Below, piece after piece: positions 11,831 to 24,085 of a DNA stretch of 64,000 bases (its first letter is position 1; every line of letters begins with the position of its first letter). A program made the position numbers and the translations under genes. The notes under the pieces were generated by a model. It worked only from the letters and a program-made list of their open reading frames with translations, was not told where the DNA came from and did not search any database. This stretch comes from Ursus arctos (lineage: Eukaryota > Chordata > Mammalia > Carnivora > Ursidae): contig NW_026622874.1 of NCBI RefSeq assembly GCF_023065955.2, forward strand, positions 28,657,772 to 28,721,771, in the 5' to 3' direction.

Positions 11831-12139
11831 GCACTAAATTGTAAAGGTTTTCAATCTTGGGATTCTCTCTAAACCAAATCCTACAAAATAACATTGCTGT
11901 GTTGCTGAAGTGAACTGAACTGAATTATAATAAAGCAGGCATTTCCCCCCGCCCCAAAAGACTACTAGTAGAAAAACCTTATTTCTGCCTTAGAATCACA
12001 TCTTCTATTTCTTCTGGGGAATGGCCCTTTCTTCTCCCCTTCGTAGTCCTCCACCTCTCCCCTACCACTTCACCCCTTAACAAGGCACAGTGTGAATGAA
12101 AACTGCATTCGTGTTTCTGATCTCTGACCCTCTGCCCCT

Positions 12140-12417
12140 TACTAGTCAGTCAAGGGTGAGCCCTCTGTCACAAGCTGGGCACAAGCTGGGCCAATGACAG
12201 AAGCCCACTCTCTTGGCCACAGTTGGAGAAGGGAGGAACTGGCCCAACACAAACTGGGCCAATCATTCCCTCTCTGCTATTGATGCTGGAAATAAGAGGA
12301 CTGGAACTGCCAGCAGCCTTAGTTTCTGCCAAGGTGCAAAGAACCAATCAGAAAGAAGGAATTTAACAGAGAGAAGTAGTTATGAGAGACCCAAAAAAAA
12401 AAAAAAAAAAAAAAAAG
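12140..12417 (+). repeat. Unclassified repeat-like block with poly-A
   Basis: Carries three AAGCTGGGC/AAACTGGGCC motifs (12172, 12183 and near 12250), two CCAAT-type AGCCAATGA/CCAATCA phrases and a terminal A24 run. The text resembles the GCTGGGCCAATCAG phrase found in some ancient mammalian repeats, but I cannot name the family. The open frame here ends in a poly-Lys run from the A tract and is not credible as a protein. Confidence 0.35.
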
Positions 12418-13275
12418 GAATCCTGGTGTGACTGCGGTCCCAGATTTCAGCGGAAGCTACATTCCTGCCATTCTTTGACTACTGTAGCTTAAAGGTGGAT
12501 TTTCTCACATGCAAACTGAAGAATCGCAACTGAATAGAGCCCTCAAAGGAAAAGAGCAACCAAATTGGGATTGCAATTTTGCTTAAAAAAAAAAAAAAAA
12601 CAACCAAAAACCATCCTTTCACACCTTTTACATTACTATTTCATCTCTTCTCTCCTTTATGAGTAACTCAAAAATGTAACTAGTCTTGGGGGCGGGGAGA
12701 ATCTCTATTGCTTCTTAACCATGAACAGTCTACATTTATTACCTCTCCAACTCCCCAAACTTCAATTAAAATTAAAATATCAATGATTCCTGCCTCTGCC
12801 CTTAAAATTCACTGAGTTTCTAAACGCAAGCTTTTATTTTTATACAATGTATCTGTGAAAGTTACCTAAGTAATTGAAAGATGTTGTGAAGGTAAAGTGT
12901 GCCACATAAATAAGACTATTTCTACACATTACTTGTCCTTTAGTTTTGAGTTTACTGTTCACGGATTCTGCTACTTCCATTATCAGGAGCACCGGTCACT
13001 GCAGGTTCTACCTCAATCCCCCATTTAAAATTTCTGATTCAGCATAGGCTAAACTGTAATAGAAACTATGGCAATTTAGTTTTTTAACTCAGTGTGATCA
13101 CAAGCTTTAACACAACTTCAAAATCTGCTTTATTCACAAAAATTAATTTGTCTCAATTTGAAATTTAAAACTGCTAAGACTATGGAGCACCTTAATTCAA
13201 GCTAGAGTTAAAACCACAGTTTGTAATCAAATCATTGTTTTTTAAACTTTTGGTATCTCTGCTGCTTTCTAGGCA

Positions 13276-13289
13276 GTCTCCATAGTAAC
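13276..13289 (+). promoter_or_regulatory. RFX X-box-like motif with a neighbouring ETS-like motif
   Basis: GTCTCCATAGTAAC matches the X-box pattern (two half sites GTNNCC and RGTAAC). ACCGGAAGC, an ETS-type core, lies about 15 bp downstream near 13302. CTTCCATGGAAACAAC, a partial X-box, is near 13352. This is a motif match only; there is no sign of a promoter or transcript. Confidence 0.3.
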
Positions 13290-15189
13290 AGAGAAACAAG
13301 TACCGGAAGCCAGCAGTTGAAATGGACTCCTGCTGCTGACAGTGGTTCTGCTTCCATGGAAACAACAATGAAGTGATGGAATACTGGAAGGCTTTTTAAA
13401 CGTAACCTTAAATATACATACTATGACTCCTTCCCTACCAGCCCCTTAATAAAAGTAGGTCACAACCACTGCTGATCAACAGTAGCAGCCAAGGATGAAA
13501 ATCACCTCTTGCAGATTTCTACTGCTGGAAACTTACTGAGGTTTGTGAAGTACTAGGAAGAAAAGATTAATCTATGGATTTCCAGAATAATTTTAACTGA
13601 TCAAATTATTGGTAAATATGACTTTAACAGATATTAACTGATTAAAAATTTTCCATCGACTCCACTTCTTCTTAATCTTCATGTTAAGACACACACAGAG
13701 CCCATAATGGTTATTTTTCAAGGAAAACTAGGTTATCTGGAATTCAACTTTTAATTCCATATTGGGTGATGTAGCCATTATTTCTTCAGTATTATATCCA
13801 GGTAGACATTTAATAAATGCTTTTAAAAATGGGTACATATTTTACATTCCATCTAAAGATAAACCAGTACCTTCATTAAGTTTCTCTACATTTCTGTTAA
13901 TAATTTGGATACAGTAAGAATATCCACTGGGCTCTAGCATTCAAAAGAAAAAACCTATTCCCATTATTTACTAAGATTTATGTCAAAAAGTTCCACTGTA
14001 TGTACCAGAAAAAAAATGTCTTATGTATATTGCGTCAACCTTATCAATTTCTAATCAGGAGAGAGGATGGATATAGGGTGATTAAAGAATATGATCTGTG
14101 AAAGAATAGGGTGTAGCTGTCGAGAAATGAGGAGAAAGTCAAAGTTGTCCCTGAAATTCTTAGAAACACTGCACTGCCCATCCTGCATGTCTCAGAGCAC
14201 CAACTCTGACTTAAGTTTCCAAGTTTTATAGAAGGTACAATCTGTAGATAACGGAATCATGAAATTCTAATTTATTCACCTCTTGGCACTCCATTATATT
14301 AAATCCTGTTTATAAGAGATACATTACCTTCCTTATTCAACTAAGGAACTTAAGGCTCAGGGATGTGGAATGTCTTTCTCAGCTGAAAAGTTAATCTAAG
14401 TACTAAACTGAAACCAGGTCTTATGATACCATGCTTAAGGTGATTGAATTTGAAGTGCATTACACTGTTACTGAGTAGAACAAGAAAAAAAGAGAGCATG
14501 GGACAATTATGAGTGAGTATGGAACAAAGAGGAAGAGAAAATAATCGTTAAGAGTTGAGACGGGAGGCTATCAGACAAGATAGCAGAGTACAACTGGAGA
14601 GAAAGAGACTGAAGACGACAGAGAAGGACACAGGAAAATTAGAGCTACAAAGAGGTATAAATTTCACACTGTGTGAAAGAGAATGGGCCTTCCTGAGGAA
14701 AAGTGGTCTTTCAAAACATCCTTGTTAATCAAGGCTTTCTTTGGAAAACACGGGCCTTTTCTCATTTACCCATAAAAAAACCCAAAAAGGCATTTTTATT
14801 CACAGAACTAGTGAAAATCAGTTCCACAAACTAGAAAAAGTAGTTCTTCCAATTCTGTTATTCTACCCATAGCCACCAAAAAGAATATAGCTAATGCCTT
14901 ATCATTGGCTCAACTAAAGAAAAGCAATGATGATGGAAAAACTAACAATGTTAGATTACTTGAAAGACAGTATGTCTACATCGGTATTTTATGCAAAATT
15001 TTAAGGGATTTTTAAGAGTATTTTGACTATACCTGATTTTTGCTATATGCACGGAATTTAATCCCCACATAAGACTCTACTTAGGCACATCTTATATTCT
15101 TATCTCTATTTCTCTACTCCAACAAACACTCTCCAATAGCCCCTCTTCCACTGTATTCTTGGTCAAACATGCCAGGTTTTTGGTTTTGT

Positions 15190-15382
15190 GTTTTTTTTTT
15201 TAAGATTTTATTATTTGACAGAGAGAGAGACAGCCAGCAAGAGGGAACACAGGCAGGGGGAGTGGGAGAGGAAGAAGCAGGCTCCCAGTGGAGGAGCCTG
15301 ATGTGGGGCTCGATCCCAGAACGCCAGGATCATGCCCTGAGCCAAAGGCAGACACTTAACAACTGAGCCACCCAGGCGCCCC
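15190..15382 (-). repeat. SINEC
   Basis: Antisense can-SINE from poly-T and AAGATTTTATTATTTGACAG to CCACCCAGGCGCCCC. Near-matching flanks ACATGCCAGGTTTT (15168) and ACATGCCCAGTTTT (15385) are its TSDs. Confidence 0.92.
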
Positions 15383-15398
15383 TGACATGCCCAGTTTT

Positions 15399-18300
15399 AA
15401 ACTCAGATTTACCACATTAGAAAGAACATTCAAATCAATGTGGGTTTGAGGGAATGAGTTTTTGTTTATTGGTGCTTCCTTTTTTTTTTTTTTTAATAAC
15501 AACTTTAGTAACATAAAAAAATATGTCTGCTTGAGGTGGCCTTGGTGGTTACAGTTGCTTTTTTTTTTTTTAGTGCTGATTTACTATAGTTAATGGGTTT
15601 TTTTGTTCTTTTCAGGTATAATTTCTGACTAATGCTAAGTGTTCTGACAACAAAAGGCAACCTTGAGAAAAACAGTAATTTATGGTTTTACTTATCTACC
15701 ACAACTGGGGCCATCAGCCTCTCCACATAGAACAAACTCTGGTCAGTCAGGTAATCTGCTTCCCATTTGCATTTAACCAAACCCATATTAATGTCTTTTC
15801 AAAAGCAAGTGTTATGTGAGCCCCAGAAGTTCAAAAAGTCACCAAAGAATAGTAAAAGCAAAAGTCATAATAATATTCATGCCCAGGTATTGCCTCAATT
15901 ATGACTGCCTTCAATGCTGTTTAGTTCAATGCCTATCAGTTAATACTGAATGAAAACTAACACATCATTAAATCAGATGCCTACAGAGACAATCTTCTCT
16001 TAGATTTAATAATTTTTTTCCTGCTCCCTAACCCATTTTTTTGTTTTGCAATTTTAAAGGGGAGTACCCAAAACATCAATTATTCAATCCTTTCATTAAG
16101 AACATTGCTTGGCCAGTCTCTTTGTGACACTAAACTCTTGTCCAGATAGACAGATACATACATTGATACATAATCAATCCCCTAAGTGTCCCTTATACTA
16201 TAATCAATGGCTTCTAAAAGATCAAGATAGAAAGTTTAAAAAGAACTATAGATATATCGAAGGAAAAAGGAATGAAGAATTAAAACCTAGGAGCTAAAAC
16301 TCTGCCTTCTGAGATGGAATAAAGATAAGAGAAAATATGGAAAAGAAACTCCACATAAACTAAGAATTGTTTTATCTGCTATACTAGTAAATATGAGAAG
16401 TCCCCCAACCCCCACAAAGGCTTTTGCTCATTTCTTTTACGCTATAAGAGACATCTTTAGATGTAGCAAATCCATGGAAGGCTCTAAAGTCCAACAACTG
16501 GTTTCTTGATGTCATGATATTGGATCACATATTTTCCTTTGAGATGATGTAAAGTGATAATTACTGACTATATGCAGTTAATTCTTCTGAATCTTAAAGG
16601 TTTTACAGACTCCTTTAATGCATCCCCACCTTAAAATTAAACTGACTTAGTGTATACCAGAATTAGAACAGACTCCATTCCATCTCCAGATTTATTTAAC
16701 ATGAAGATACGTATCTCCACATTTAAACAATTCAAAGAATGCGTCAAGCAATACACCCACAGTATATCACATTTGAAGCCCATGTCGGGATAACAAAGAA
16801 AATCCTCCCCAGGAAGTAAGTAAGCCACCAAAGTGAAAAAGTTCTCCACAACCACATATTCTGCTGCTCCTATCATCTTCAGAAAGAAAGATGCCTAATA
16901 GTTACCGAGCATCTATTATGTTCCAGACACAGTTATCTCTCAATGTTTACAGTCATTTCAGTGTTGTCACAGAAACATCACATATAGAAGACCCTCCATA
17001 AATTTTAATAAATGAATGGAAAAGCGAATGATTTTGCACCAATACTACATGGTCTGATAACAATACTATCATGCCTAGAGATGCTCCAATTAACTCTTCC
17101 TATAACTTAGTGCCTTTCTTGAACTTAGTTAAGATAAATGCATTTTAGAAAATGTCTATATAATTATTGTCTTTATCTTCTGTGTAGGTGAAATCGTAAG
17201 AGAGGAATATGGAGGAACACAGCATAGAAGTGGTATGGTTGAACTAAAAGGACAATCTACATTTTTTATTTAGTTTTATGAAAAACTGTCATGACAGCAT
17301 CAATGAGGGAAACACAAGCATAGATATGCTACTTAATTGTAAACCACTGTGTAAAACAGAATGAAGTCTATGAACTTTTTCTTGTTTGACAATTACAACT
17401 TTGGAAAATCTGTTTCTTAACAGTTTGTAAGAGTACAATATGCCTGTACAATGATCTGGTTATTTTTCAGATGAAACACACTTTGAGATCACTAATGGCA
17501 ACACATTAAGCTTATGAGAAAAAGCAGGTTTACGGTCTTAATACTTCCTAAAAGAGAATAAACTCAACTTCTGTGTAATTTACACAAGGCTCAATGTTTA
17601 ATTATTAAGATTGACTTAAGCTATAAGTTATATAAAACTACGTAATAATAATTGACTCCACAAAGTGCCTAATACCTCCTAGTACTGAAGCAGCAATAGG
17701 TTCCATTTAGGGTTTTTTAGTTTGGTTTGGTTCACTTGAAAATACTCATAGATATCTATATTTCTTCTGAGCAGAATTAAGGCTTTTTCCAGTAATCACA
17801 GGAATTAAATCAACCCTCTCATTTTAATGTTTTTAAGCTGTGTTGCTAAAGATATAAAAATGTGGGGATACTGATGACCGAGACCACTAGTAAAAAACCC
17901 TTCGAGAATCCTCATCTCTCTCTCTCTGCTTTTGCAATCGAGCAGCTGTGCCTCACACAGATTCACATGAATGAAAATATTTAGACGAGAAACCACCCAC
18001 TTAGTTTATTTTCCATACGACTTTCCTGTAATTATTTTGTAAACTGTTCACACAACAATACATAAAAACATCTGCAAAAACAGGTAATTAATGTGTCAAG
18101 CCAAACTAATGCATTTTTTATGGTGTCCATGCTTCGTCAACTGTAATTATAACTCTTTTTTAAGCAAATGATGATGTGTTTGTTGCAATGTGCAAGTGGT
18201 TATTTTAGATGCTCTGTTTACTGTTCATACAATCTGAATATAAAACTCCACAGCTACTTTACCCTACATCAATGTTTTACCTAGCTTTTTTTTTTTTTTT

Positions 18301-19435
18301 TGTAGAAGCAGGAATGTGGTTCTCTTTTCCAAGCTATAATTTCCAGTAAACATTTTTGTCATTAAAACGTGAAACTCTCAACATAAAACTTGACACCAAA
18401 ATAACCAACAATTCAAGAAACATCTGACAGAAAACGATTCACCCAGACTTTCTTCCTGCAGTTGTAAACCTATGGGAAATACAGCATGTTAAGCCCATCA
18501 GCTGCAGGAAACCAAGCGCCCTGAACATCAGAAGTTTAGAAGGCTCCTTATAGGTTTTTAATGTATAATATCTATTCCATCTAGACCCATCAGACACATA
18601 TATCTTTGACATGAGACGAACAAATGAAGAACCAAAACCTCAAAATATATTGTTTCATACTCATACACTTTGATTCTAACTACATAAAAGGTAATCATCA
18701 TTATTATTACTATTACTATTATGCATGAACTAATATCGCATACCAATAATCATCCTCAGATGGATATTCCTGAAGGCCCAAGACTTCTGGTCTCCAAAGC
18801 TAATAAAATCTAAAATGAAGAAAGCAGCACAACCCTTTAATATTTTTGTAAGGTTCTTCCTCTTTTTAAAAAAGGCAATTTTTATTAGAACATCTATGAT
18901 GATTACCTGTAATACAGAGAAACCCTGATAATAAAGAATTCTCAGGAAACAGTTTTTCTGTTTGTTTATTTTCACAAACAGTTTTAGAAATAGTGTAGAA
19001 TTAACCCTTCTGGGTCCAAACTTATGTAACTCCTCATTTTGATACAAATATTTCTAAGTGAGCTATTCCGTTCTTCCCTTGAATATTAGCTATTGAGGTA
19101 TGCTAAAAGTACCTGTCTATCCCCATCTTGCTCCCAATAAGAACACGAGCAAAGTATTACAGCAAATCAAATAACAGTTTCCCAGCTCCCAAGCTTTAAT
19201 TTTAGGTTAAACGCTTGTTTTGCAGAATTTTGGGTTGGGTCTGATCAAAACAGAACAGAGCTCCCATTCCAAGGATGCTAGAATAGGAAAGACATGACTA
19301 AGACTGGGTAAGGGAATAGGACAGAGGCTTATTTATTAAAGCTAGAAACCAAACTCAAGGTCAGACAATCAAGAAGTCTCAACACTGAGTTCCACTACTT
19401 CTATTGATACTACAAATATAATAATTGTAATAATA
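15399..19435. other. RPS6KC1 intron, mostly unique
   Basis: No gene seen. Poly-T tracts occur at 15480 and 15559. Around 16890-16950, ACCGAGCATCTATTATGTTC resembles a MIR/L2 3' core. A (TC)n stretch lies near 17910. The open frames between 16109 and 19047 have no domain signature. Confidence 0.45.
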
Positions 19436-19449
19436 AATACAATTAATGC

Positions 19450-19656
19450 AGGTTGCCTGGGTGGCTCAGTCAGTGGAGCATCCGACTCTTGGTTTCGGCT
19501 AGGATCATGATCTTGCAGTCATGGGATCAAGCTCCACACTGGGTTCTGCCCCTGGCAGTCTGCTTCAGAGTCTCTCTCCCTCTTCCTCTCCCTTTGCTCC
19601 TCACCCCACACACATGCTTTCTCTTTCTAAAATAAATAAGCAAAATCTTTTTTAAA
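19450..19656 (+). repeat. SINEC, older subtype
   Basis: Head GGTTGCCTGGGTGGCTCAGT to AAAATCTTTTTTAAAA. The exact 14-bp TSD AATACAATTAATGC is at 19436-19449 and 19657-19670. Confidence 0.95.
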
Positions 19657-19899
19657 AATACAATTAATGCCATTTCAAACAGCTGAATTCAACACGCTGT
19701 CAAACCTTTGGGACACATATACTAATGTCTGTGCAGAGTACTGATATACCAGACAGAAGATATTTTAAACCTATTTGGTATTTTCAAGAGCTACTTTCAT
19801 GCATCCTCGCTGTTTACTATACATACTTTGGGATTCAACTTATTTATCACCTCCTGCAAAAACTTTCCCTATAAGCCTTCTCCTTCTCTCTGGTCAAGT

Positions 19900-20530
19900 G
19901 CCCATTTATATGTATTTATAGAATCATTCTCATTCAAAATATTTATAGAGAATTTCCTATGTAACAGGCACTGTGCTAGAAAATACAATAAATAAAATAC
20001 CTTGCCTTCAAGGATATTACAAGTAAATAAAGAGATATTCATTAAGTAACTGCACAAATTATTATTTCATTGTAAATATGATAAATACTTGAAGCAAAAC
20101 AGTGCGCAATGACAGCAAAGTTCAGGAAGTCTATTCTGGTGTGAACAGAGGTGAGAAAATGTTCCCTTGAGGAAATGTCACTGAAACTGAGACCTCATGA
20201 ACGAGAAGGAACTATCAACTGAAAAAGTACAGTAAAGCACTCAAAAAGACCCCAGCTTATGTGAAAGTTCGAACACGGGAAGGGCCGTGGTGCCTTCTAA
20301 GAGGTAAAAAAGGGCTACTGTGGCTAAAAAGAATAAGTGAATAGGACTGGTTCAATATGAGCCTGGAGAGAAAGGCAGAAGCCAAATCATTCATAGCCTA
20401 ATAGACCATAATATCTTTGGATTTTATCCTCAAAGCAATGAGTTTAGTGCAAGAAAGTGACATGATGAGAGTCTATTTTCAAAAGGTCAGTTAGGCTATC
20501 GGTAGAGACAGAATGGTTTAGAATCAAGAA
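19900..20530 (+). repeat. Ancient interspersed repeat remnant, family uncertain
   Basis: AACAGGCACTGTGCTAG, CTTGCCTTCAAGGATATTAC and GGATTTTATCCTCAAAGCAA follow, in order, phrases common in ancient mammalian LINE-derived repeats. I recognise the style but cannot name the family with confidence. Confidence 0.4.
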
Positions 20531-20559
20531 AGAAAGACAATCATCAAATATTTTTTAAC

Positions 20560-22072
20560 AAAAACATAAAAACTAACAAAATTATATAGAAATTCTGGAA
20601 TTAAAAATTACTCAACAGCATAATGAGCTGACAGAAAAAAAGAATCAGCAAATTTTAAGATACATGAGTAAATATTACCCACTCTGAATAAAATTAAACA
20701 ATAAAAAAGGGAGGGGGGACCAGACTAAGACAGCTGTTGATACCATCAAGCACACCAACATATACATAAATGCAGTTCATGAAACAGAAAAGGGGGGGAA
20801 AGGGCAGAAAAAGGCAAAAAACTTCCCAAATTGATGCACATTTATCTACATATCCAAGAAGATCACCAAATACCAAGACTACAACACCAAGAAGGATAAA
20901 CTCAAAAAGATCCACATCTAAACACATAATAACCAAACTTTCAAAAGCCAAAACAGAAAATCTTAAAAGAAGCAAAAGATAAACTCAGATTTTCTCCAAA
21001 CTGATTTAAAGGATAAGTCCATTTAAATAATAATTATAAGACTACAGTGTAGAGCTTATATAAAAATGTAACATATATGATAATACTAGCAAAAAGATGT
21101 AAGAAGGGAAGAGAGCTATACTGAAGTGAAGTTACCTATATATTACTAGAATTCTGGTAATTTTACTCTGAAGTACAATATTTTAAGTTAAAGCACTTAT
21201 TACCTTAATCTTCAGAAAAACCACTACGGAAAATAAAAAACTCAAAATGATACAGTCTACAAAAAAAAGAGAGAGAATAAATGGTACACTAGAAAAAAAT
21301 ATGTACTTACCACACAAGAAGGCAGTAAAAAACAAAAAAGGATGGGAGACATATAGAAAATAGCAAAATGGCAAGCATAAATCCAACCACATTATTAAAT
21401 ACAATAAATGTATATGGATTAAACACACCAATCAAAAAGCAGAGATTATAAAGCTAGATTTTTTTTTTAAAGATCCAACTGTAGCCTGTCTATAGGAAAC
21501 ACACTTTGATTCAAAGAAACTAACAGATTGAAAGTAAATAGCTTTACTAATACCCAATAAAATAGATTTTAAGAAAAACAGATGTCACTAGGGACAAAAA
21601 CAGAAACTTCATAATGTCAAAAGTTAAATTAATCAGAAAGATAAACTGTTATAAACATGCATGCATCTAATAACAGTCCTAAAACAGAAGCAAAAACGGA
21701 CAAAAATAAAAGGAGAATTTCAAGCTGAGTGAAAATGTAAGCAACACAATTAAAATTTCTGAGATGTAGCAAAAGCACTACTTAGAAGGACTTAATAGCT
21801 TTAAAGACCTATGTTGAAAAGATCTCAAATCAATAACCTAAGCTTCCACCCCTTAAGATGAAACAAATCTAAACAACGAAGAGGAAACTACACAAAAAGA
21901 ATGCAGAGGAAGAAGGAGAAACCGATTAAATAGAAAATTTAGAAAGAGGAAAACAAATGAAATCAAAAGTTGGTTTTTTGAAAAGATGAAATTGATATTT
22001 ATCTAGACCAACCAAAAAAAAAAAAACCCAAAGACACCACAATCAAAAATAATGAACATATCCATCACTCTC
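20560..22072 (+). mobile_element. Degraded ancient L1 (L1M-type), ORF1 to start of ORF2
   Basis: Around 20820-20960, CTTCCCAAATTGATG and CAAAAAGATCCACATCTAAA resemble ancient L1 ORF1-region DNA. At 21400-21600, AATGTATATGGATTAAACAC and GCCTGTCTATAGGAAACACA resemble the start of the ORF2 endonuclease region. Many indels; no open frame survives. Confidence 0.7.
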
Positions 22073-22087
22073 AATTAACAATTCTTT

Positions 22088-22372
22088 TTTTTTAAGATTT
22101 TATTTATTTGAGAGAGAGAGCACGGGGGGGCGGGGGGGGGGGAGTCAGAGGGAGAAGCAGACTCCCCGCTGAGCAGGGAGCCCAATGCAGGACTCGATCC
22201 CTGAACCCTGGGATCATGACCTGAACCAAAGGCAGATGCTTAACTGACTGAGCCACCCAGGCACCTCCCGCTTTTTATTTTAAGTAGGCTCTATACCCAA
22301 TGTGGGGCTTGAACTCACAACCCCAAGATCAAGAGTCACATGCTCTACCGACTCAGCCAGCCAGGGACCCTA
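22088..22372 (-). repeat. Dimeric SINEC sharing one outer TSD
   Basis: Two SINEC heads lie in the same antisense orientation, at 22268-22372 (head AGGGTCCCTGGCTGGCTGAG) and 22088-22264 (head GGTGCCTGGGTGGCTCAGTC). They are bounded by one direct repeat, CAATTAACAATTCTT, at 22073-22087 and 22373-22387. The second unit carries an almost unbroken G-rich tract at 22125-22142. Confidence 0.88.
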
Positions 22373-22387
22373 CAATTAACAATTCTT

Positions 22388-23893
22388 TATTTTGCCTTCA
22401 TTTTTGAAATATATTTTCACTGGGTACAGAATTCACTTGACAGAATTTTTCTCTACATACATTAAAGGTGTTAATCAACAGTCTTCTTGTTTGCATTGTT
22501 TCTGAAAGAAATCTGACATCATTCTCATCTTTGTTCTTCTATCTGTGTCTGCCTGCTTTTAAGATTTTCTCTTTAACACTGGTTTTGAGAAATTTGATTA
22601 GAATGTGCCTGGGTATAGGCTTTCATGTTTCTTATGCCTGGCATTGTTGAGTTCCTTGGTCCTGTAGAATATCTGCATCAAATTTGGAAAGCATTTTTCA
22701 GGCATTATTCACTCAAATAATATTCAGTCTCCTTCTTGCCCTCCCCTCTTCAGGGGCTCCAATTACATGAAGAAAACTGTTCTATAGCCTACTGATGTTA
22801 TATTAATTTTTTTGCTTGATTTTTTCATCTTTATTTCATTTTGGATAGTATCTATTGCTATGTCCTCCACTTGATTAATCCTTTCTTCTAAAATATCTAA
22901 TCTGCCATTATTTTTCATTTCCCATACTGTAGCTCTCATCTCCAGAAGTTCAATTGGGTCTTTTGTAAATCTTCCCTTGCTCTACTTAACTTTACATAAT
23001 GAATACATTTCTACTAAGTTTTAAAGTCGTCATCCTTTCATTTTAACATCTGTGTCAATTCTGGGTGGGTTCTGAATGACAGATTTTTTCCCTCACTATG
23101 GGTCATATTTTTCCTGTTTCTTTGAATAAATGGTAATTTTTTATTAGATGCCAGCCATTGTGATTTTCCCTTATTAGGTGGTAGATATCTTCTTATTCCT
23201 ACAAATATTAAGCTTTGTTCTAGAATACAGTTATGATTCTTAGAAGCAGCTTGATCCTTTTGGGTCTTGTTTCTGAGATTTGTTAGGGTGGGTCTGGAGC
23301 AAACTATTATTCCACAATCATGGTGTAAGACTCTTGAATATTCCACCTAATGCCACATGAAAGAGATTTTCAAGACCACCCGTTAGGAAGAGACACATTC
23401 CCAGCCCTGTGTGAGCACCCAGAATGTCTCCCCTAATCCTTTCAGTGGATCTTTCTCTCACCTTGAATAGTTTCTCCACAGCTAGGCACTAATCACTACT
23501 CCATTAAGTATTCCAGGGGACACTGCAAATCTCTGAACAGCCATCTCCTTTCTAGATAAAACACCAGACATTAGGCAACGATCCTGCAAGCTCCAACTGT
23601 GAACTCTGCTTTGGTCTTGCTGGATTCAGCCCCATCTCCTCAATCTGCAGGTTTTGCCACAATTCATCTGCCTTCCTTCTTCCTAAGCCACACCTGGAAA
23701 CTCAAGACAGTAAGCTGGGCAATCTTAAGACTCACCTTATCTGTTTCATGTCTCTCAAAAACCACTGTCCTTCACTGTCTAATGTCCAGTGCCTTGAAAA
23801 CCACTGTTATATTACTTTGTCTGGTTTTTTAGTTTCTTCAGGAAGGAGAGTAAATACAGTCCCTATAGCCCATCTTGGCCAACAGTAGAAATC
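22388..23893 (-). mobile_element. Ancient L1 5'UTR/5' region, antisense
   Basis: Read on the minus strand it begins GGCCAAGATGGGCTATAGGG, the usual L1 start style, and runs through text I associate with the long 5'UTR of ancient L1M elements (for example GACATTAGACAGTGAAGGAC, then TACTGTCTTGAGTTTCCAGG). The small minus-strand frame at 23038-23346 lies inside it and is not a host gene. Confidence 0.7.
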
Positions 23894-23895
23894 CT

Positions 23896-24085
23896 AGTGT
23901 TTTTGTTTGTTTTGTTTTGTTTTAATCCCCTTCACCTATTTCACTCATCCCCCTATCCACCCTCCTCTCTGTAACCATCTGTTTGGTCACTATATTAAGA
24001 GTCTGTTTTTTGTTTTGTCTCTTTTTTTTCCTTTGTTCATTTGTTTTATTTCTTAAATTCCACATATGAGTAAGTGGAAGTCTAG
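23896..24085 (-). mobile_element. L1 3'UTR fragment, antisense
   Basis: Contains the reverse of a typical L1 3'UTR: AAGAGTCTGTTTTTTG, CCTTTGTTCATTTGTTTTAT and TTCCACATATGAGTAAGTGG. It abuts the 5' end of the L1 fragment to its left, so the two pieces are separate insertions or a rearranged copy. Confidence 0.75.

Larger units (their letters stand above)
10609..15166. other. Start of the large MIT-splitting intron, mostly unique
   Basis: Contains a MIR remnant (11630-11830), an unclassified block at 12140-12400 ending in a poly-A of about 24 bases, and a motif cluster at 13270-13390 described separately. Around 14330-14440 there is an AACTTAAGGCTCAGGGATG stretch resembling an old MIR/L2 core. 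The rest is ordinary intron. Confidence 0.45.

Noticed and set aside
20694..20975. Minus-strand 93-residue frame with hydrophobic, membrane-like translation
   Set aside because: It is the reverse of A-rich ancient L1 ORF1-region DNA; the Leu/Val/Phe richness comes from poly-purine composition.
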